DNA of 64,000 nucleotides from Arabidopsis thaliana (lineage: Eukaryota > Streptophyta > Magnoliopsida > Brassicales > Brassicaceae), in contig NC_003074.8 in NCBI RefSeq assembly GCF_000001735.4, positions 8,494,101 to 8,558,100 of the forward strand, read 5' to 3'. Of the stretch, positions 49,465-61,130 are shown piece by piece. The position numbers were made by a program, and so were the translations under genes. Positions within the stretch are counted from its first letter, which is position 1, and each line of letters begins with the position of its first letter. The notes under the pieces are model-generated. The model searched no databases, had not been told where the DNA came from, and was given only the letters and a program-made list of their open reading frames with translations.

Positions 49465-50762
49465 CAATCCATTTTGCTTTTTTTTTTTTTTTTTCTTCTC
49501 AAAATTAGTTACTTTTGTATTCAAATAAAATGAATAGTTATGAATTAAATCCTCAAAACGTAATTCCTTTATTCAATCAATCTTTTTCTTGTACAGTATT
49601 CCTTTGTTTATTTGAGTTATATAAGATTAAATAATAAAAATACTTACTTATGGTGTATTATCTTTTTTTTTGAATATTATGTAAAACTATTCGAAAAAAA
49701 CTGTTTTACATCAAATGCGGCTTATGGTGTATTATCATCTCTTACTCATTCTTTATTATTGTTTATTTAACAACTTGTTTCATAAAATTAAAATCTAGTG
49801 ATTGTTTAACCTTTTATATAATTATGGTTGATAAGATGGTGTTTAAACACCTTAATAGGACGTCATGTACGTAATGAATATCATATGAATGAGTTGAATT
49901 GACATCCTGAAGTTTCATTTTAAGATAGAGAACAGAAATATAAATCAATACAGGATTATCTTTACGATATTGGCCGTGGTCATGTAAATATCCGTTTTAG
50001 AATTGAATTCTAGAGTATCATCCTTTTTACGTCAACCAGATTATTATAATTTCTACAGTGTTTGGAATATTTAAGTTTAAATGCACATATGAATTAAGAA
50101 AAAAATAATGAAAGCCTTAAGTGGAACATAACATAAATTTCAATTATATATATTTATACAATTCATGTCATGTTAATCAGAAATTGTTGTCTTTTAACAT
50201 CTAAGTAATTTAACTTAAAATTTGTCTACCACAAATATTTTCAATGAAAAAACACACTCATTATACTACTTTCAATGTGACACTTTTACAAATAACATTT
50301 TACTTCTTTTTAATAAAGAAAAAATATTTGCAATAACTAAAAATCATTTTTTGATTCTATAAACAAAATTTATGTGAGTATTTTGTTTATTTCTAAATGA
50401 TTTTTAACATTAGTAATCTCTACTGAGACAAAGATGGATCATCAAGAACGTAGATGAGGCTAGTCTCCCCCCTCAAGTAGTGGTGCCCCCTTCCCGTTTG
50501 ATATGTTCAACTATAGAATAAATATTTTCAATTAGTATAGTAAAACTTAAATTTTTTTCCCAAAACTAAACTACCAATTATATCTCTCTAGTTGACTTTG
50601 TCCTAACTCCTAAATTATTTTTCTAATTTAATATAGAAATCTGTTTTTAGTTTGTTGACTATATATTATGAGTACCGATAAAAAAGTTAATAAACTTTTT
50701 AATCTTAAAAATACTAAGTTTGTGCAAGTCACATAAACGACTTTTGATTAATTTTTGGAGTT
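49465..50762. other. Downstream flank of DEFL copy 1, then upstream flank of copy 2
   Basis: No gene. The stretch to about 49900 is colinear with the downstream flank of DEFL copy 2 (51256-51600): both show a CAAAAT/CAAATA-GTTA block, TTTATTTAACTA-like and TCTAGTGAT-type blocks, then AAACACCTTAATAGGA or AAAACCTTAATAGGA. The part just before 50763 matches the upstream flank of copy 1. This shows the tandem duplication unit extends well beyond the coding exons. Confidence 0.65.
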
Positions 50763-51255
50763 ATGAGGTGTGTTACTTCGTTTGTAGTTTTCTGCATTCT
50801 CATGTTTTTTGTTTTGAACATTTTTACAGGTACGTAATATCTTTTGAGTTTTATTACTTATTCATGAATTATGGTTCCTATTAACAAATATGGTGTTGTA
50901 AAAAATTCGAAATCTTTTGTTTATAAACTCTTTAATTAGCTTAAAAAATTTTGGATTCTCTAGATAAATTATTTAGGGAATTTGGTCAAAAATATTTATC
51001 TATATTTTGTTTTTACTTTTCCTTTGGTGGTTGCTTGAAGCAGTAGAAGTGAAGGCACAACGATTGGTTCCTCTTTGTAAAACAATTGGTTATGAAAATC
51101 CTGGAAAATGTCCTGCTGACGGAAACAAGTTTTGTCGCCGCAAATTGGATGATCGTTATGTAAAATATAAGCGTTGCGATTGTCAAGATACCAAAGGGCG
51201 AAAGCAAAACCACCATCGCTGCATATGTTATATGAAACTTCCTTGCAATCAATAG
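50763..51255 (+). CDS. Defensin-like (DEFL) secreted peptide, copy 2
   Basis: Two exons: 50763-50829 (signal peptide MRCVTSFVVFCILMFFVLNI) and 51044-51255, spliced in the same phase and at the same place as copy 1. The mature part starts VEVKAQRLVPLCK. Eight Cys spaced C-10-C-7-C-13-C-1-C-12-C-1-C-5-C, with RCDC, CIC and a CNQ end. Between C2 and C3 it is three residues shorter than copy 1. It is strongly basic (many Lys/Arg/His in the QDTKGRKQNHHRC loop). Role otherwise as for a secreted DEFL peptide. Likely At3g23727 by memory, uncertain. Confidence 0.88.
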
Positions 51256-51747
51256 GTTCGGATAAAAATATATTTGCCAAAAATAAGAGATAAAGGACAA
51301 TATGTATGTCTGTCTATTTTGATTTGTTTCTCTTTTCAAATATAGTTATTTTTGTTTTCTAATATATGTTCAAAATGTATTATGTTTATGCTTCGGTCGA
51401 TCATTTTGTTGTTCAGTTTTTCTTGTATCATCGGATCTTTTACTCTTTATGGGATTTATTTAACTATGTAAGTCATAAAACTCTAGTGATAAACTGATAA
51501 TTATATACCTTTTAGTTATTGAAGATGGCGTTTGAAAAACCTTAATAGGAGGAACATGTACCTACTGGTGAGTATGATCACATATATGGTGTTCGCTTAT
51601 TTATCATAGATATCTATTTTTAGAGTATTTATTATTTATATATATATATTTATTTATTTATTTATTTTTGAGTAACAAAAAAAGTATAAGATTATTACCA
51701 AAGTAAGAAAAACACGAAGTTCCAACAATTGATTAATTTTTATAATG

Positions 51748-52150
51748 AAATCTGCTACTTCGCGTATAGTTATGTGAATCATGTCAAAGGTAATTTATAA
51801 TTCTTTTTTAGATTTGATGAATTCTTATTGAAAAATCAGAAGTGAAATTGTCAAAAACTTTTTATTATCAATCGTTGAGCTAACTCTTTATCTACAATTA
51901 AACTTCTTCCTTTTTTTTTGGTGGTTGCTTGCAAATAATAGAGGTGAAAACACAAGATGTGTTTTCTATATGTAAATTTTTCAACCAATACGCTGGAACT
52001 TGTGGCGCTAATGGAAACAACTTGTGCCAAGGACAAATGGGGACGCGTGAGATAAAACGTTATGCTCGTTGCGACTGTAATAACATCAGATGGCGAAAGA
52101 AGGAGTACCATGAGTGTACATGTTACTCTAGGCTTCCTTGCAACCAATAG
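51748..52150 (+). pseudogene. Defensin-like copy 3, decayed signal-peptide exon
   Basis: The second exon is open and well conserved: VKTQDVFSICK then Cys spacing C-9-C-7-C-14-C-1-C-12-C-1-C-5-C, ending CYSRLPCNQ with a stop at 52150. The region matching exon 1 (about 51748-51790) is eroded: it keeps ATG, CTACTTCG and the donor-side TCAAAGGTAA, but has lost a block and reads into a stop after about ten codons. The acceptor expected before GAGGTGAAAA has changed from CAG to a form without a usable AG at the right place. So the mature peptide survives without a normal start. Use of an unseen upstream exon is possible. Confidence 0.65.
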
Positions 52151-55100
52151 CTCGAAAACCAAAATATATATGTCATTGACAAAATCAAATAAGATACAAG
52201 GGACGAATGTTTTTGTAAATGATTTGACTGACAATCTGTTCTCGTTTTTTGTATTCAAAGTTGAATTAGTTTTTATTCTAATCAAAGTAAATAAATTTGA
52301 ATATTCTAAAGATTGTTTATGACTAATTTTTTTATCCGAGCGGTACATTAGTGAATATTTCCGTGAATTAGTTTGTGTAGACCGTGTAGTCACGTGAAAA
52401 GTTTGGTTTTAAAGATCGGCCAATTTGAAGATTTCAGACCGTTGTATGATCTAAATAAATTGAACCAATCAAAGTTTAAGCAACATCTGATCTTACACAT
52501 GTAGTCAATGCATATTTTGATTTCTGGCTATCAAGTTTGGACCAAATATTTACAACATTGTAATACTTGTTAGTTACCAGCTGTAAATAAATTGAAATTT
52601 CGACATAGAAACTAAGGCAAAAAAAAATGAATAAGAATTAGTGTTCTTATATGTGTGTACATGATATGGGTGTGCGACGAGTAGCATAATTTGAAATCAT
52701 GGCTAAGGAAAACAAATGATGATGTGTCGATTCCAAATTCCATGAATCTGCATGCATACCTAATATAAGTTTTTTTAAAAGAGTATGGCATTGAATTGAA
52801 CTCGTGACAATTTCGCTTTACCCATTTATATAGTCAATCAAATTTATTTATTTTTTGAAATGGATGTTTTGGACCACAACACACACCATAACCATTCCTT
52901 ATTTAATATTTTTTGGGAGAAAAGCCAAACCATAACTCAACGTATAACTCCATTTATTGGTTTTCAATAGGTGACATGGTATCAAATGAACACATATACT
53001 GCATTGGAATTATATAAAATAAAATGTAAGGATACACTCAAACAAACATATTTCCATTAAAATTATATAAAAAGTTATGAACACAGAATATAAATATATA
53101 TATATACATATAATTCGAATGTGTATTAATATTTAGCCTACTAACTTTCTGACAAATTTAGGATCAATTATGGGATTGACACATTAAAGTTTATGTTTTT
53201 GTGAATATAGGAACATCTCACAGTACTTACAAATTTAAGTACTTCTATCTCTTCTCTTTTTACCATATTAACCTTTATATTGTTGGAAAAAAAAATCAAG
53301 CAGAAACGTCGATTTTTTCTCTCCTTATGCTTTCTTCATTCTTCCTTCTTCAAGATCTTGGGTCTTGAGATGCGATGAAGATGATTTAGGATTTGCTCAT
53401 GATTCACAATTAGATTGCTTTTAGTTATTGCGTACATGATTGTTTTGAATAAATTTTCAGTTATTCACAATCAATGAATTTGTGTCTATAATTAAAGCCA
53501 TTGGGTTGCCTAAACATCATCCCTTAGGGTTTAGATATCTTGCATCAAATCTTATTTAATTAATTCCATTGGATTCATCGAAAAAGAGTCATAGAAACGT
53601 TGTGTGAATCAACGGAGGAAAAGGAAACGATATTGATGGAGTCAAAAGTAATGATTTTGATTGAGTGTGGAGTCCATGTTAATAAACAAATTTGATTATC
53701 ACGACGGAGAGGATTGCAGAAGGTGGAGACAGTGAGGATTGTTGTTCTCACGACGGAGAAGACGAATTGATTTCTCATCAACACATTTGAGGGCAAAATC
53801 GTCATTTCTCGAATCAAGAAGTACCCAGGCTTATAAGTCCAAGTAGAATGTGTTTTTCTTCAAATTTTTGGATCCAAATATACCCATATGTACAAAAGCC
53901 CCGACAATGTATCAGTGTTTTTATTTTTCATCATGTGCACAAAAAAGAAGAGCAAATGCTAATTTATAGTGAGTAACAATGAGATGAAAACTAATAATGA
54001 TAAATCTGGTTACAGATTTAATTCATTATTGTGAGCAAAGGTGCCCACTTGTAGTTAATTTTGTTTAAACAGGAATAATTAGTGAATACTATAATGAGTA
54101 TATTCCCTAAAAGGTGAAGGGTTTGTAATCTTCTTATGATGGATTAGTAACAGCAGCATCTCGTTTGTATATTAAAAGTATTTTCGATAGATCAAGAAAG
54201 ATTAAGCACTTGTCATCCACCCACAACTCGATCTAATTTTTTTCATTTAACATTTCTGGATCATGTTTTTGAGATTTGATCTATTAATATTAGTGTTTAT
54301 AAGATGCCAGCGAAGTAGAACCAAATGTGAAGATTATACAGTATTAGAAATTACTGAGGTAATACTGTTTATATTTGTGTAAACTTGCTATACAAGTCTC
54401 TCCAAACGACCAAGCCTATATTAATTAGGACTTGATCGACGTACCTACGTTCCAATACTATAAAACCTAATAAAATTAAAGGAAGGTTTTCATATCCCAG
54501 TTAAAACATTTTACGTTTGATCGAACATGAAAACAAAAAATCGCCTCAAAAACCCTATTTATGGATTAGAGTCTCGTGTTTTCGAAGAGTTGCGTTTTTT
54601 TTTTTTTTAATTTTCTTTGGTTCAAAGAAAGGAAGAGTTTCGTTTAGAATTTGAATTTTAGCATGTACTTACTATTCAATAAAAGAGGTGAGAATTAATG
54701 GAGAGAAACACGTGACCTGAAACAGGTATGATCGAGAGATGTCACAAGTGTATTTGTACTTGAAAATAAAATAAAATGGACAGCTAAAATTGTGATTTCT
54801 TAAAATTACTAGCTACGAACCTTTCTTTTTCATTAAACCACAAAGTACGTTTTCTCCTTTTCGTATATCTTGTTAAGTTCAAAAATCCAAATGCTTTGAT
54901 CTAAAAAAAAAATATTAATTCTAAACTCTTCAATCAATTATGGAAAAAAAAAGAGGCTCAAACGAAATTCGCAATTCGAAACTGTCACATGTGTATTCGT
55001 TATTTCGATATAGAAACCTCAACTTGAATATAATAGTTTGTTTGTTTGCTTGAAGTTAATCTCTCTCTTTTTTATCAGCTAAAGCTGCATTTATAAAAAT

Positions 55101-55980
55101 TCTAGTTTAACTTTTACCATTTGCTATAATTTAGAGATTTTAACAAGAAATCTGGCCTAGTCCGCAAAACTTATAGAATAAATCAAACATTCTTCAATAT
55201 TTTACACATCCACAATACCCAATCCAAGAAATGGATTGCAGTTGCACCAGAGATTACATGTCTCGTTTTAGTTTGCTAGTCACTCAAACTCACAAAGCAT
55301 AAATTGTAATAGAAAATAGAACTTTATTTAAATCTGAAGAAAGATATATATAAAAAAAAAAAAAAAAGAAGAAGCAGGCTCCAGTTTTGATGGGAGAAGA
55401 AAAGAGAGCTGGCAACAGCTATTCACTGATAGACCGATCACTCTCTTCTGTCCCGCACTCTTTTCTTCTTTTGTTTCTTTCTTTTCGACAGCTTTCATTT
55501 TTCCTCCATTTTTAAATTTGAATTATTTTACAGTCATAAAAGTACTTCAAACGTATATGTAAATAACGAGCAACAAAACAATTAACTACAACAAAACTAG
55601 TTCTAGCTAAGAGAATTAGTTAGAAATTTTTATTATAATAGTTAGTATATGTTTATTCATAACACAATTAATTAACACACAAAATACATGTAATTTCCTC
55701 TATACCCTCTTCACATATAATTAGAGTAGTGCTTTAATTTAAGATTAATTATCGATTTACATCATTAATGATCATCTAGTCTTACACAGAGAGTTTCAGT
55801 ATCTGCATGAGATTATATAAAGGAATGTATTCATGTTTTTACTTCTTTTTATTCATGGTTAAGGATGATACATTATAATTATAAATCCATAATCTATGAA
55901 CTCAACTATTCTTTATAAAAAAGGAATTAAATTCTGAAAATAAACAACTGTAGTTGGCTTCCCAAGGCTGCTGCTTCACC
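52151..55980. other. Intergenic, no gene seen
   Basis: AT-rich spacer of 3.8 kb. A minus frame at 53575-53817 has no recognisable features. No LTRs or clear transposon ends were found. The right end holds the XTH16 promoter. Confidence 0.5.
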
Positions 55981-55988
55981 TATAAATA
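55981..55988 (+). promoter_or_regulatory. TATA box of XTH16
   Basis: TATAAATA, about 135 bp above the ATG at 56122, which fits a transcription start near 56013 and a leader of roughly 110 nt. Confidence 0.65.
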
Positions 55989-56121
55989 CCCTATCCTCTT
56001 TGAAAACTCATCTCACATCACAATTCACATCTCCTCGAACAAACAAATTATAAACCCATTTTCCTTCATAAATTTCTAAAATAAAACCCCTTAAACTTTC
56101 ATTCACATCATCCAACCCCCA

Positions 56122-57148
56122 ATGGGTCGAATCTTGAACCGTACCGTGTTAATGACTCTTCTAGTCGTAACAATGGCCGGAACAGCATTCTCCGGTAGCT
56201 TCAACGAAGAGTTTGACTTAACTTGGGGTGAACACAGAGGCAAAATCTTCAGTGGAGGAAAAATGTTGTCACTCTCACTAGACCGGGTTTCCGGGTCGGG
56301 TTTTAAATCCAAGAAAGAATATTTGTTCGGAAGAATCGACATGCAGCTTAAACTCGTCGCCGGTAACTCCGCTGGAACCGTCACTGCCTACTACGTAAGC
56401 TCCCAAAAGTTAAGAAAGATTCATTATTTTTGTTTTTGTAACAAAAAACTAATGAGAAAAATATGTTTTGCAGTTGTCATCGGAAGGACCAACACACGAC
56501 GAGATAGACTTTGAGTTTCTTGGTAATGAAACAGGGAAGCCTTATGTTCTTCACACTAATGTATTTGCTCAAGGCAAAGGAAACAGAGAACAACAGTTTT
56601 ATCTCTGGTTTGATCCAACCAAGAACTTCCACACTTATTCTCTTGTCTGGAGACCACAACACATCATGTAATGAACAAATCAAAAACATCTAAAGATCAT
56701 GTGTCTTTTTTTGTCTCTAACGTTTTGTTCTGTTTACAGATTTATGGTAGATAATGTTCCAATCAGAGTATTCAACAATGCAGAGCAACTTGGTGTTCCA
56801 TTTCCCAAGAACCAACCAATGAAGATATACTCGAGTTTATGGAATGCAGATGATTGGGCTACAAGAGGTGGTTTGGTTAAGACAGATTGGTCTAAAGCTC
56901 CTTTCACAGCTTACTACAGAGGCTTTAACGCTGCAGCTTGTACTGTTTCTTCAGGGTCATCTTTCTGTGATCCTAAGTTTAAGAGTTCTTTTACTAATGG
57001 TGAATCTCAAGTGGCTAATGAGCTTAATGCTTATGGGAGAAGAAGATTAAGATGGGTTCAGAAGTATTTTATGATTTATGATTATTGTTCTGATTTAAAA
57101 AGGTTTCCTCAAGGATTCCCACCAGAGTGTAGGAAGTCTAGAGTCTAA
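56122..57148 (+). CDS. XTH16: Xyloglucan endotransglucosylase/hydrolase, three exons
   Basis: Three exons, 56122-56394, 56474-56667 and 56740-57148, giving 291 residues, normal for the family. The N-terminus is a signal peptide ([20 protein letters not shown], cleaved near TAFS). The GH16 active-site strand is [10 protein letters not shown], with the catalytic Glu pair, followed directly by the N-glycosylation site NET that is typical next to it. The C-terminal extension carries Cys residues in [10 protein letters not shown] and [10 protein letters not shown] through PPEC, the disulfide-bonded XET tail. XTHs act in the apoplast, cutting and rejoining xyloglucan chains that tether cellulose, so loosening or strengthening walls. 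The neighbour order indicates At3g23730; the closest twin is XTH15 on chromosome 4. Confidence 0.93.
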
Positions 57149-57976
57149 AAACCAATGATTCTCTCTTTGTTGTTGTTTAGTGCAAATTAAATTCTCTTTG
57201 TTGTTTCTTTAATAAATTGATTTGATTTTTCTTCATTGGCTTTGCTTATTCCAATGCAATATTCATTCTACATGTCAATAAATGTGTCACGGGACTCATT
57301 ATAGTGTCGTAAAAAGATTTTTTTAAAAGAAGCGGTAGATTCTTAACTCTCGCAGACGCCAAAACATACAATAATTTAAAGTATGAACACTTGACCAACG
57401 TGACTTGATCTAAGAACACCAATCCAAATTAAAAGGTACAAAGATCACGTGTAGAGGTGTCAATTAGGAGGGAGAGTACAATGGTGTTGGACACAAATAT
57501 GACTTCATCATATAAACCAATATAGATTAAAAGGTACATGTGGTGTCTATTGCAAGCAAGAGTCCAATGGTTTTGAGCTATAGTTTTAGATCCCAAATGA
57601 TAAATGGTATTAGCGAGTTAGTCATTGACACTTCTAATCAAAGGCAAAGATGTAGAATAAAGAACACCCATGTTGTTTTTATCTGCAACTTGCTAAGAGA
57701 TCACAGGAGGTTTTGCTTTTATAGTCTTTGAGTATGTACATAGAACAAGATGTGTGTTTTTGAAAAGAAAAAAAAAAGTGTAATAAATATGATCACATGG
57801 TCTATATGTATAATGGCACTTTGATCTATGCTTCTACTATGTTTAGGATGGTGACAAAAAGAAAAAGACAGCTAGTAATACCTCTTTCACTTTTCAAAAT
57901 TAAAAAAAAAAAAGAGCATGAAACTGGATAATCTGGAGACAGATAATGACATTAAAAAGTACCCATCCTAGTTGCT
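57149..57976. other. Spacer between XTH16 and the convergent gene
   Basis: AT-rich 3' flanks of the two genes, which converge. A short direct repeat including ATTAAAAGGTACA lies near 57429 and 57527. No gene seen. Confidence 0.5.
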
Positions 57977-60630
57977 TCAGGGTGATCTACTGATCAATTT
58001 GTTAGGTTCGGATGCTTTTACAATCGTCTTCTCGTGTATATAATGAGCAAATTTCACTCTTGCTCGTTGTTCGTTCTGTAGACAAAATATTGAGAGTGAG
58101 AATCATGTGTTTTTAACTGCTTCAACTACTAGATGTTGTCTTAACATAAAGCAGAATGAGACAATTGATTATGGATTACTCACGGGGATTCTGTAGTGAA
58201 TTTGAAGGTCATCGTTCATCTGGTGGAGGCGGCTTTTTGCAAGCTCTGCAGCCTCACAAGCTCTCTTCGAAGCTTCACCAGCCTGTTTACAGAACAATAT
58301 TTAGATCCAATTAAGCCTCCAAGATAAGGTTGCACAAATCTATTACTAATTTAACAAGTCTTTAAGAACTTGTGTCTACATGACAAAAGTTGGTCTAGTT
58401 GAGAATATTTATTCTCATCTTAGTTACTTTAGTGAAGATACTAAACCAATTTGATATGAGTCTATATCTAAGAGACAATTGATTATGAAGTTTGTTCTGC
58501 ACTGACCTGACTTTTGTAGGGTTCACTGTGATCTGCTGAATTATATTTCTCCAACAAATCCCTGAGATGAGATATTTCTCCAACTAGATCCAAAACCATT
58601 ACTTCAGTATCTTGTAACTGATTTCTTGAGAATTCAAATGCTCTTTCGGCGTGTAGACGGAAGGAGGAGCAGTTCAAACAAGAGCATATCCCTCTACATC
58701 CTCTCATACTTCTTTTCAGAATTCCTTTCGAGGGAGAAAAGGAGGAAGGAGTTGCCAATATAACAGAAGGGTCAACCAGTTCAGCTGTTGCATCTGAACT
58801 ATGTGCCTCTAGTTCCTCTGCACTGATCTTTGCTTCTGTTATCTCTGCACCATTCATGTTTTCTTCGCCCACCAAATTGTCTACAAATGTGTTGTGCAAT
58901 GCAGATGAATTAACTTCACTTGAACTTCTTGAACCAACAAGAGGAGATGATAATGGGATCTCAGAGCCCAAATTATTTTCAGTATCTGGGATGACATGCT
59001 TAATCTGTGTTTCTTGTTCCTTGTCAGGATCAGACTGTTCTAGATTTACAGGTACACGTTCACAAGGAAGGGGCTCTTCGTTTTCATCAGAGCTTGTACC
59101 TGATTCTCTAGTAACATTTGATGTCACCACTTCCTGTGTCCCTTCATTATCAGACTCAGAGTTTAACATCGGTGATGAAATAACCTCCTCTGTGTTCTTT
59201 TGAGGATCTAGAAAAATCAACAAAGATAAAGAATCATTAGTATCTCAGTCTATAAACTTATGTTCCCTACCAACACAAAATAATCAGGCAGATACTAGCC
59301 ACCAGTATACATTAAGCAACTAACTGTACCAATGCATTTTTATTACCACTTCCTAACATAAGAGTTGTATTGGACTCGAAATAGGCTTACAAGGATTATC
59401 CTCTTGAATATCTTTGAGATATGGAAGCATTCTTCTGTAATTAACAGAACCTGGTGTCTTAAATAGCTTACCCCTAGAGAATGCCTGTTTCATGTAAAAA
59501 ACAATCCCATGTTGGACAGATAGACACAAAACAAGGAAAACAGAAACTGAGAGATGAAAATTTCCATGGCCAACATGGAAGTAACCTTAAAACTAAGGCT
59601 TAGAAGCAAGCAAGCTTCTTCATAGATAGAATCTTACAGCATTTTTGTTAGGGGTGGATGCAATAACACTCTTCAAAGGGCTGGTGTCTCTACAGAAGCT
59701 TCCGGTTGAATCTTTATCATAGACACTGTCCATAGACTGCGAAACCGGTTTAGTGATGTTCTGACTCAAAGACTTTGAGCACCGGCTTGATGATGATGTT
59801 CCATCTGTAAAACAATTGGCAATTTAGCATATCAAATTCCAGTTTTTGATGTACACAAAACAAAAACAAACAAGTACCATCTGAAGCTTGCATCAAGTAT
59901 GGAAGCAGTCTCTTATAGCTGAAAGGACCAGTATTCTTGAATATCTTAGGTCGAGAACATGGAAGAAGAACCTGTGGTAAAAAAAACAAATCAAGCAACG
60001 AACAAAACTTAAAATGTATCAATCAAACAAAACCCACAAAAACACATACCGATTTTCTCCAGAGATTAGTATCACTTTTGTTCACTACTGATCCATTGAT
60101 CTCTTCACTGATAGCTAACAATTCGGAATCTGGTGGCGTCGTTTGTGCAAAATCATCACCTAACCATAAAAAATATCTCAATAATCTATTCAACATTGAT
60201 CCATTTTGTTCCAGACTCATACACTAGACATCGATGTTTACTAAAATTTGTAATGTGATTGAATCTACAGATGATAAGATAAAAAAAACATACTGTTTGA
60301 ATTGTCACAGTCGCATAGACATTCATGATTTTGTCTCTTGGTTTGATTTTTATCTTTGCAGTTACATTCGCAGTCGGTGGAGATCGGAGTTGGAGAGAAG
60401 ACGCGTCGGAGACGAATATCTTTGATGGTGGCTCGTGGATACGTAGGTGTGATTTTAGAATCGATTTTTTGATAGAGTGATGGTGAATGATGGACGCTAG
60501 ATCGGTTTCTGCTTTGAGATACGGTGGTTGCGATTCGTTGGTTTTGTGATTTTCTTTGAGGGAGGATCTCTGTAGCTGGAGAAGACGAGAATCGCATTCT
60601 CTTCCGAGGGATTTGATTTGATTCCGCCAT
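57977..60630 (-). CDS. Uncharacterised plant protein with coiled coil, multi-exon
   Basis: Minus-strand gene (I recall At3g23740, no assigned function). ATG at 60628-60630, stop at 57977-57979. The first exon is very basic (MAESNQIPRKRMRFSSSPAT, RSSVHHSPSL) with a Cys-rich cluster CECNCKDK and CLCDC near its end. Middle exons contain two copies of a motif of form FK-x-x-G-x-x-x-Y-x-R-x-LPYL (IFKNTGPFSYKRLLPYLMQA and LFKTPGSVNYRRMLPYLKDI), each on its own exon. The large exon (about 58505-59208) is acidic and Ser-rich, then RGCRGICSCLNCSSFRLHAE (a Cys cluster) and the heptad-like ISHLRDLLEKYNSADHSE. The final exons are Ala/Glu-rich coiled coil (AGEASKRACEAAELAKSRLH) and end EPNKLISRSP. It could be a nuclear protein by its basic N-terminus. 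No domain family recognised. Confidence 0.8.
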
Positions 60631-60646
60631 TGTTGAACCTTCGTCA

Positions 60647-60670
60647 AGAGAGAGAGAGAGAGAGAGAGAG
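60647..60670. repeat. (GA)n microsatellite in the 5' leader of the uncharacterised gene
   Basis: About twelve GA units just upstream of the ATG at 60630, probably within the leader of the transcript (CT repeats in the sense strand). CT-rich leaders are common in Arabidopsis. Confidence 0.8.
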
Positions 60671-61077
60671 CGGTTTTTCTTTAATATTTTATTTTTGGAG
60701 GGAATGATAAGAAAGGAGGTGGGTTAGCTTGTGGATGTTTGGCGGGAAACTAGATGGCGGGAAAGGAGTAACGCATTGATTTTGTGCGGGAAAGAGTTTA
60801 TAAGGCCTAGAGAATGTTGTTGAGCTAGGCCCATTTAAGCCCGCTATGAATATAGGTTTTGTGGTTTTAGTCATTTATTTCCCCTTTTTTTATTCTTCTG
60901 AGCTAGGAACAATTTTATTGATAAAACAAGAATTTAGGTTGTTTTCCTTTATTTTTCTTATTACTTCATGGTTCCATTTTAAATAGTGAATGTGATTCTT
61001 TGGCTATCTGAAGAAAACAAAATTTTAATGTAATAGTAATAGTTTCTTACTCAACTAAGCAGGAAAATTTGAAACAT

Positions 61078-61130
61078 AAATAGGCTAGAGAAGCATGTTT
61101 GAGTAAAAAAAAAAAAAATAGGCTAGAGAA
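61078..61130 (+). mobile_element. Poly(A)-tail retro-insertion with 12-15 bp target duplication
   Basis: TAGGCTAGAGAA occurs at 61081-61092 and 61119-61130, each with a preceding A-rich stretch. Between them is GCATGTTTGAGT followed by an A run. The whole insert is under 30 bp, again like target-primed reverse transcription of only the end of an RNA. Slippage duplication is an alternative. Confidence 0.55.

Noticed and set aside
53575-53817. 80-codon minus-strand frame as a gene
   Set aside because: No recognisable motif; appears to be chance in AT-rich DNA.
57400-57560. Short direct repeat ATTAAAAGGTACA as a transposon target duplication
   Set aside because: The sequence between the copies shows no terminal structure and the match is short and imperfect outside the core.
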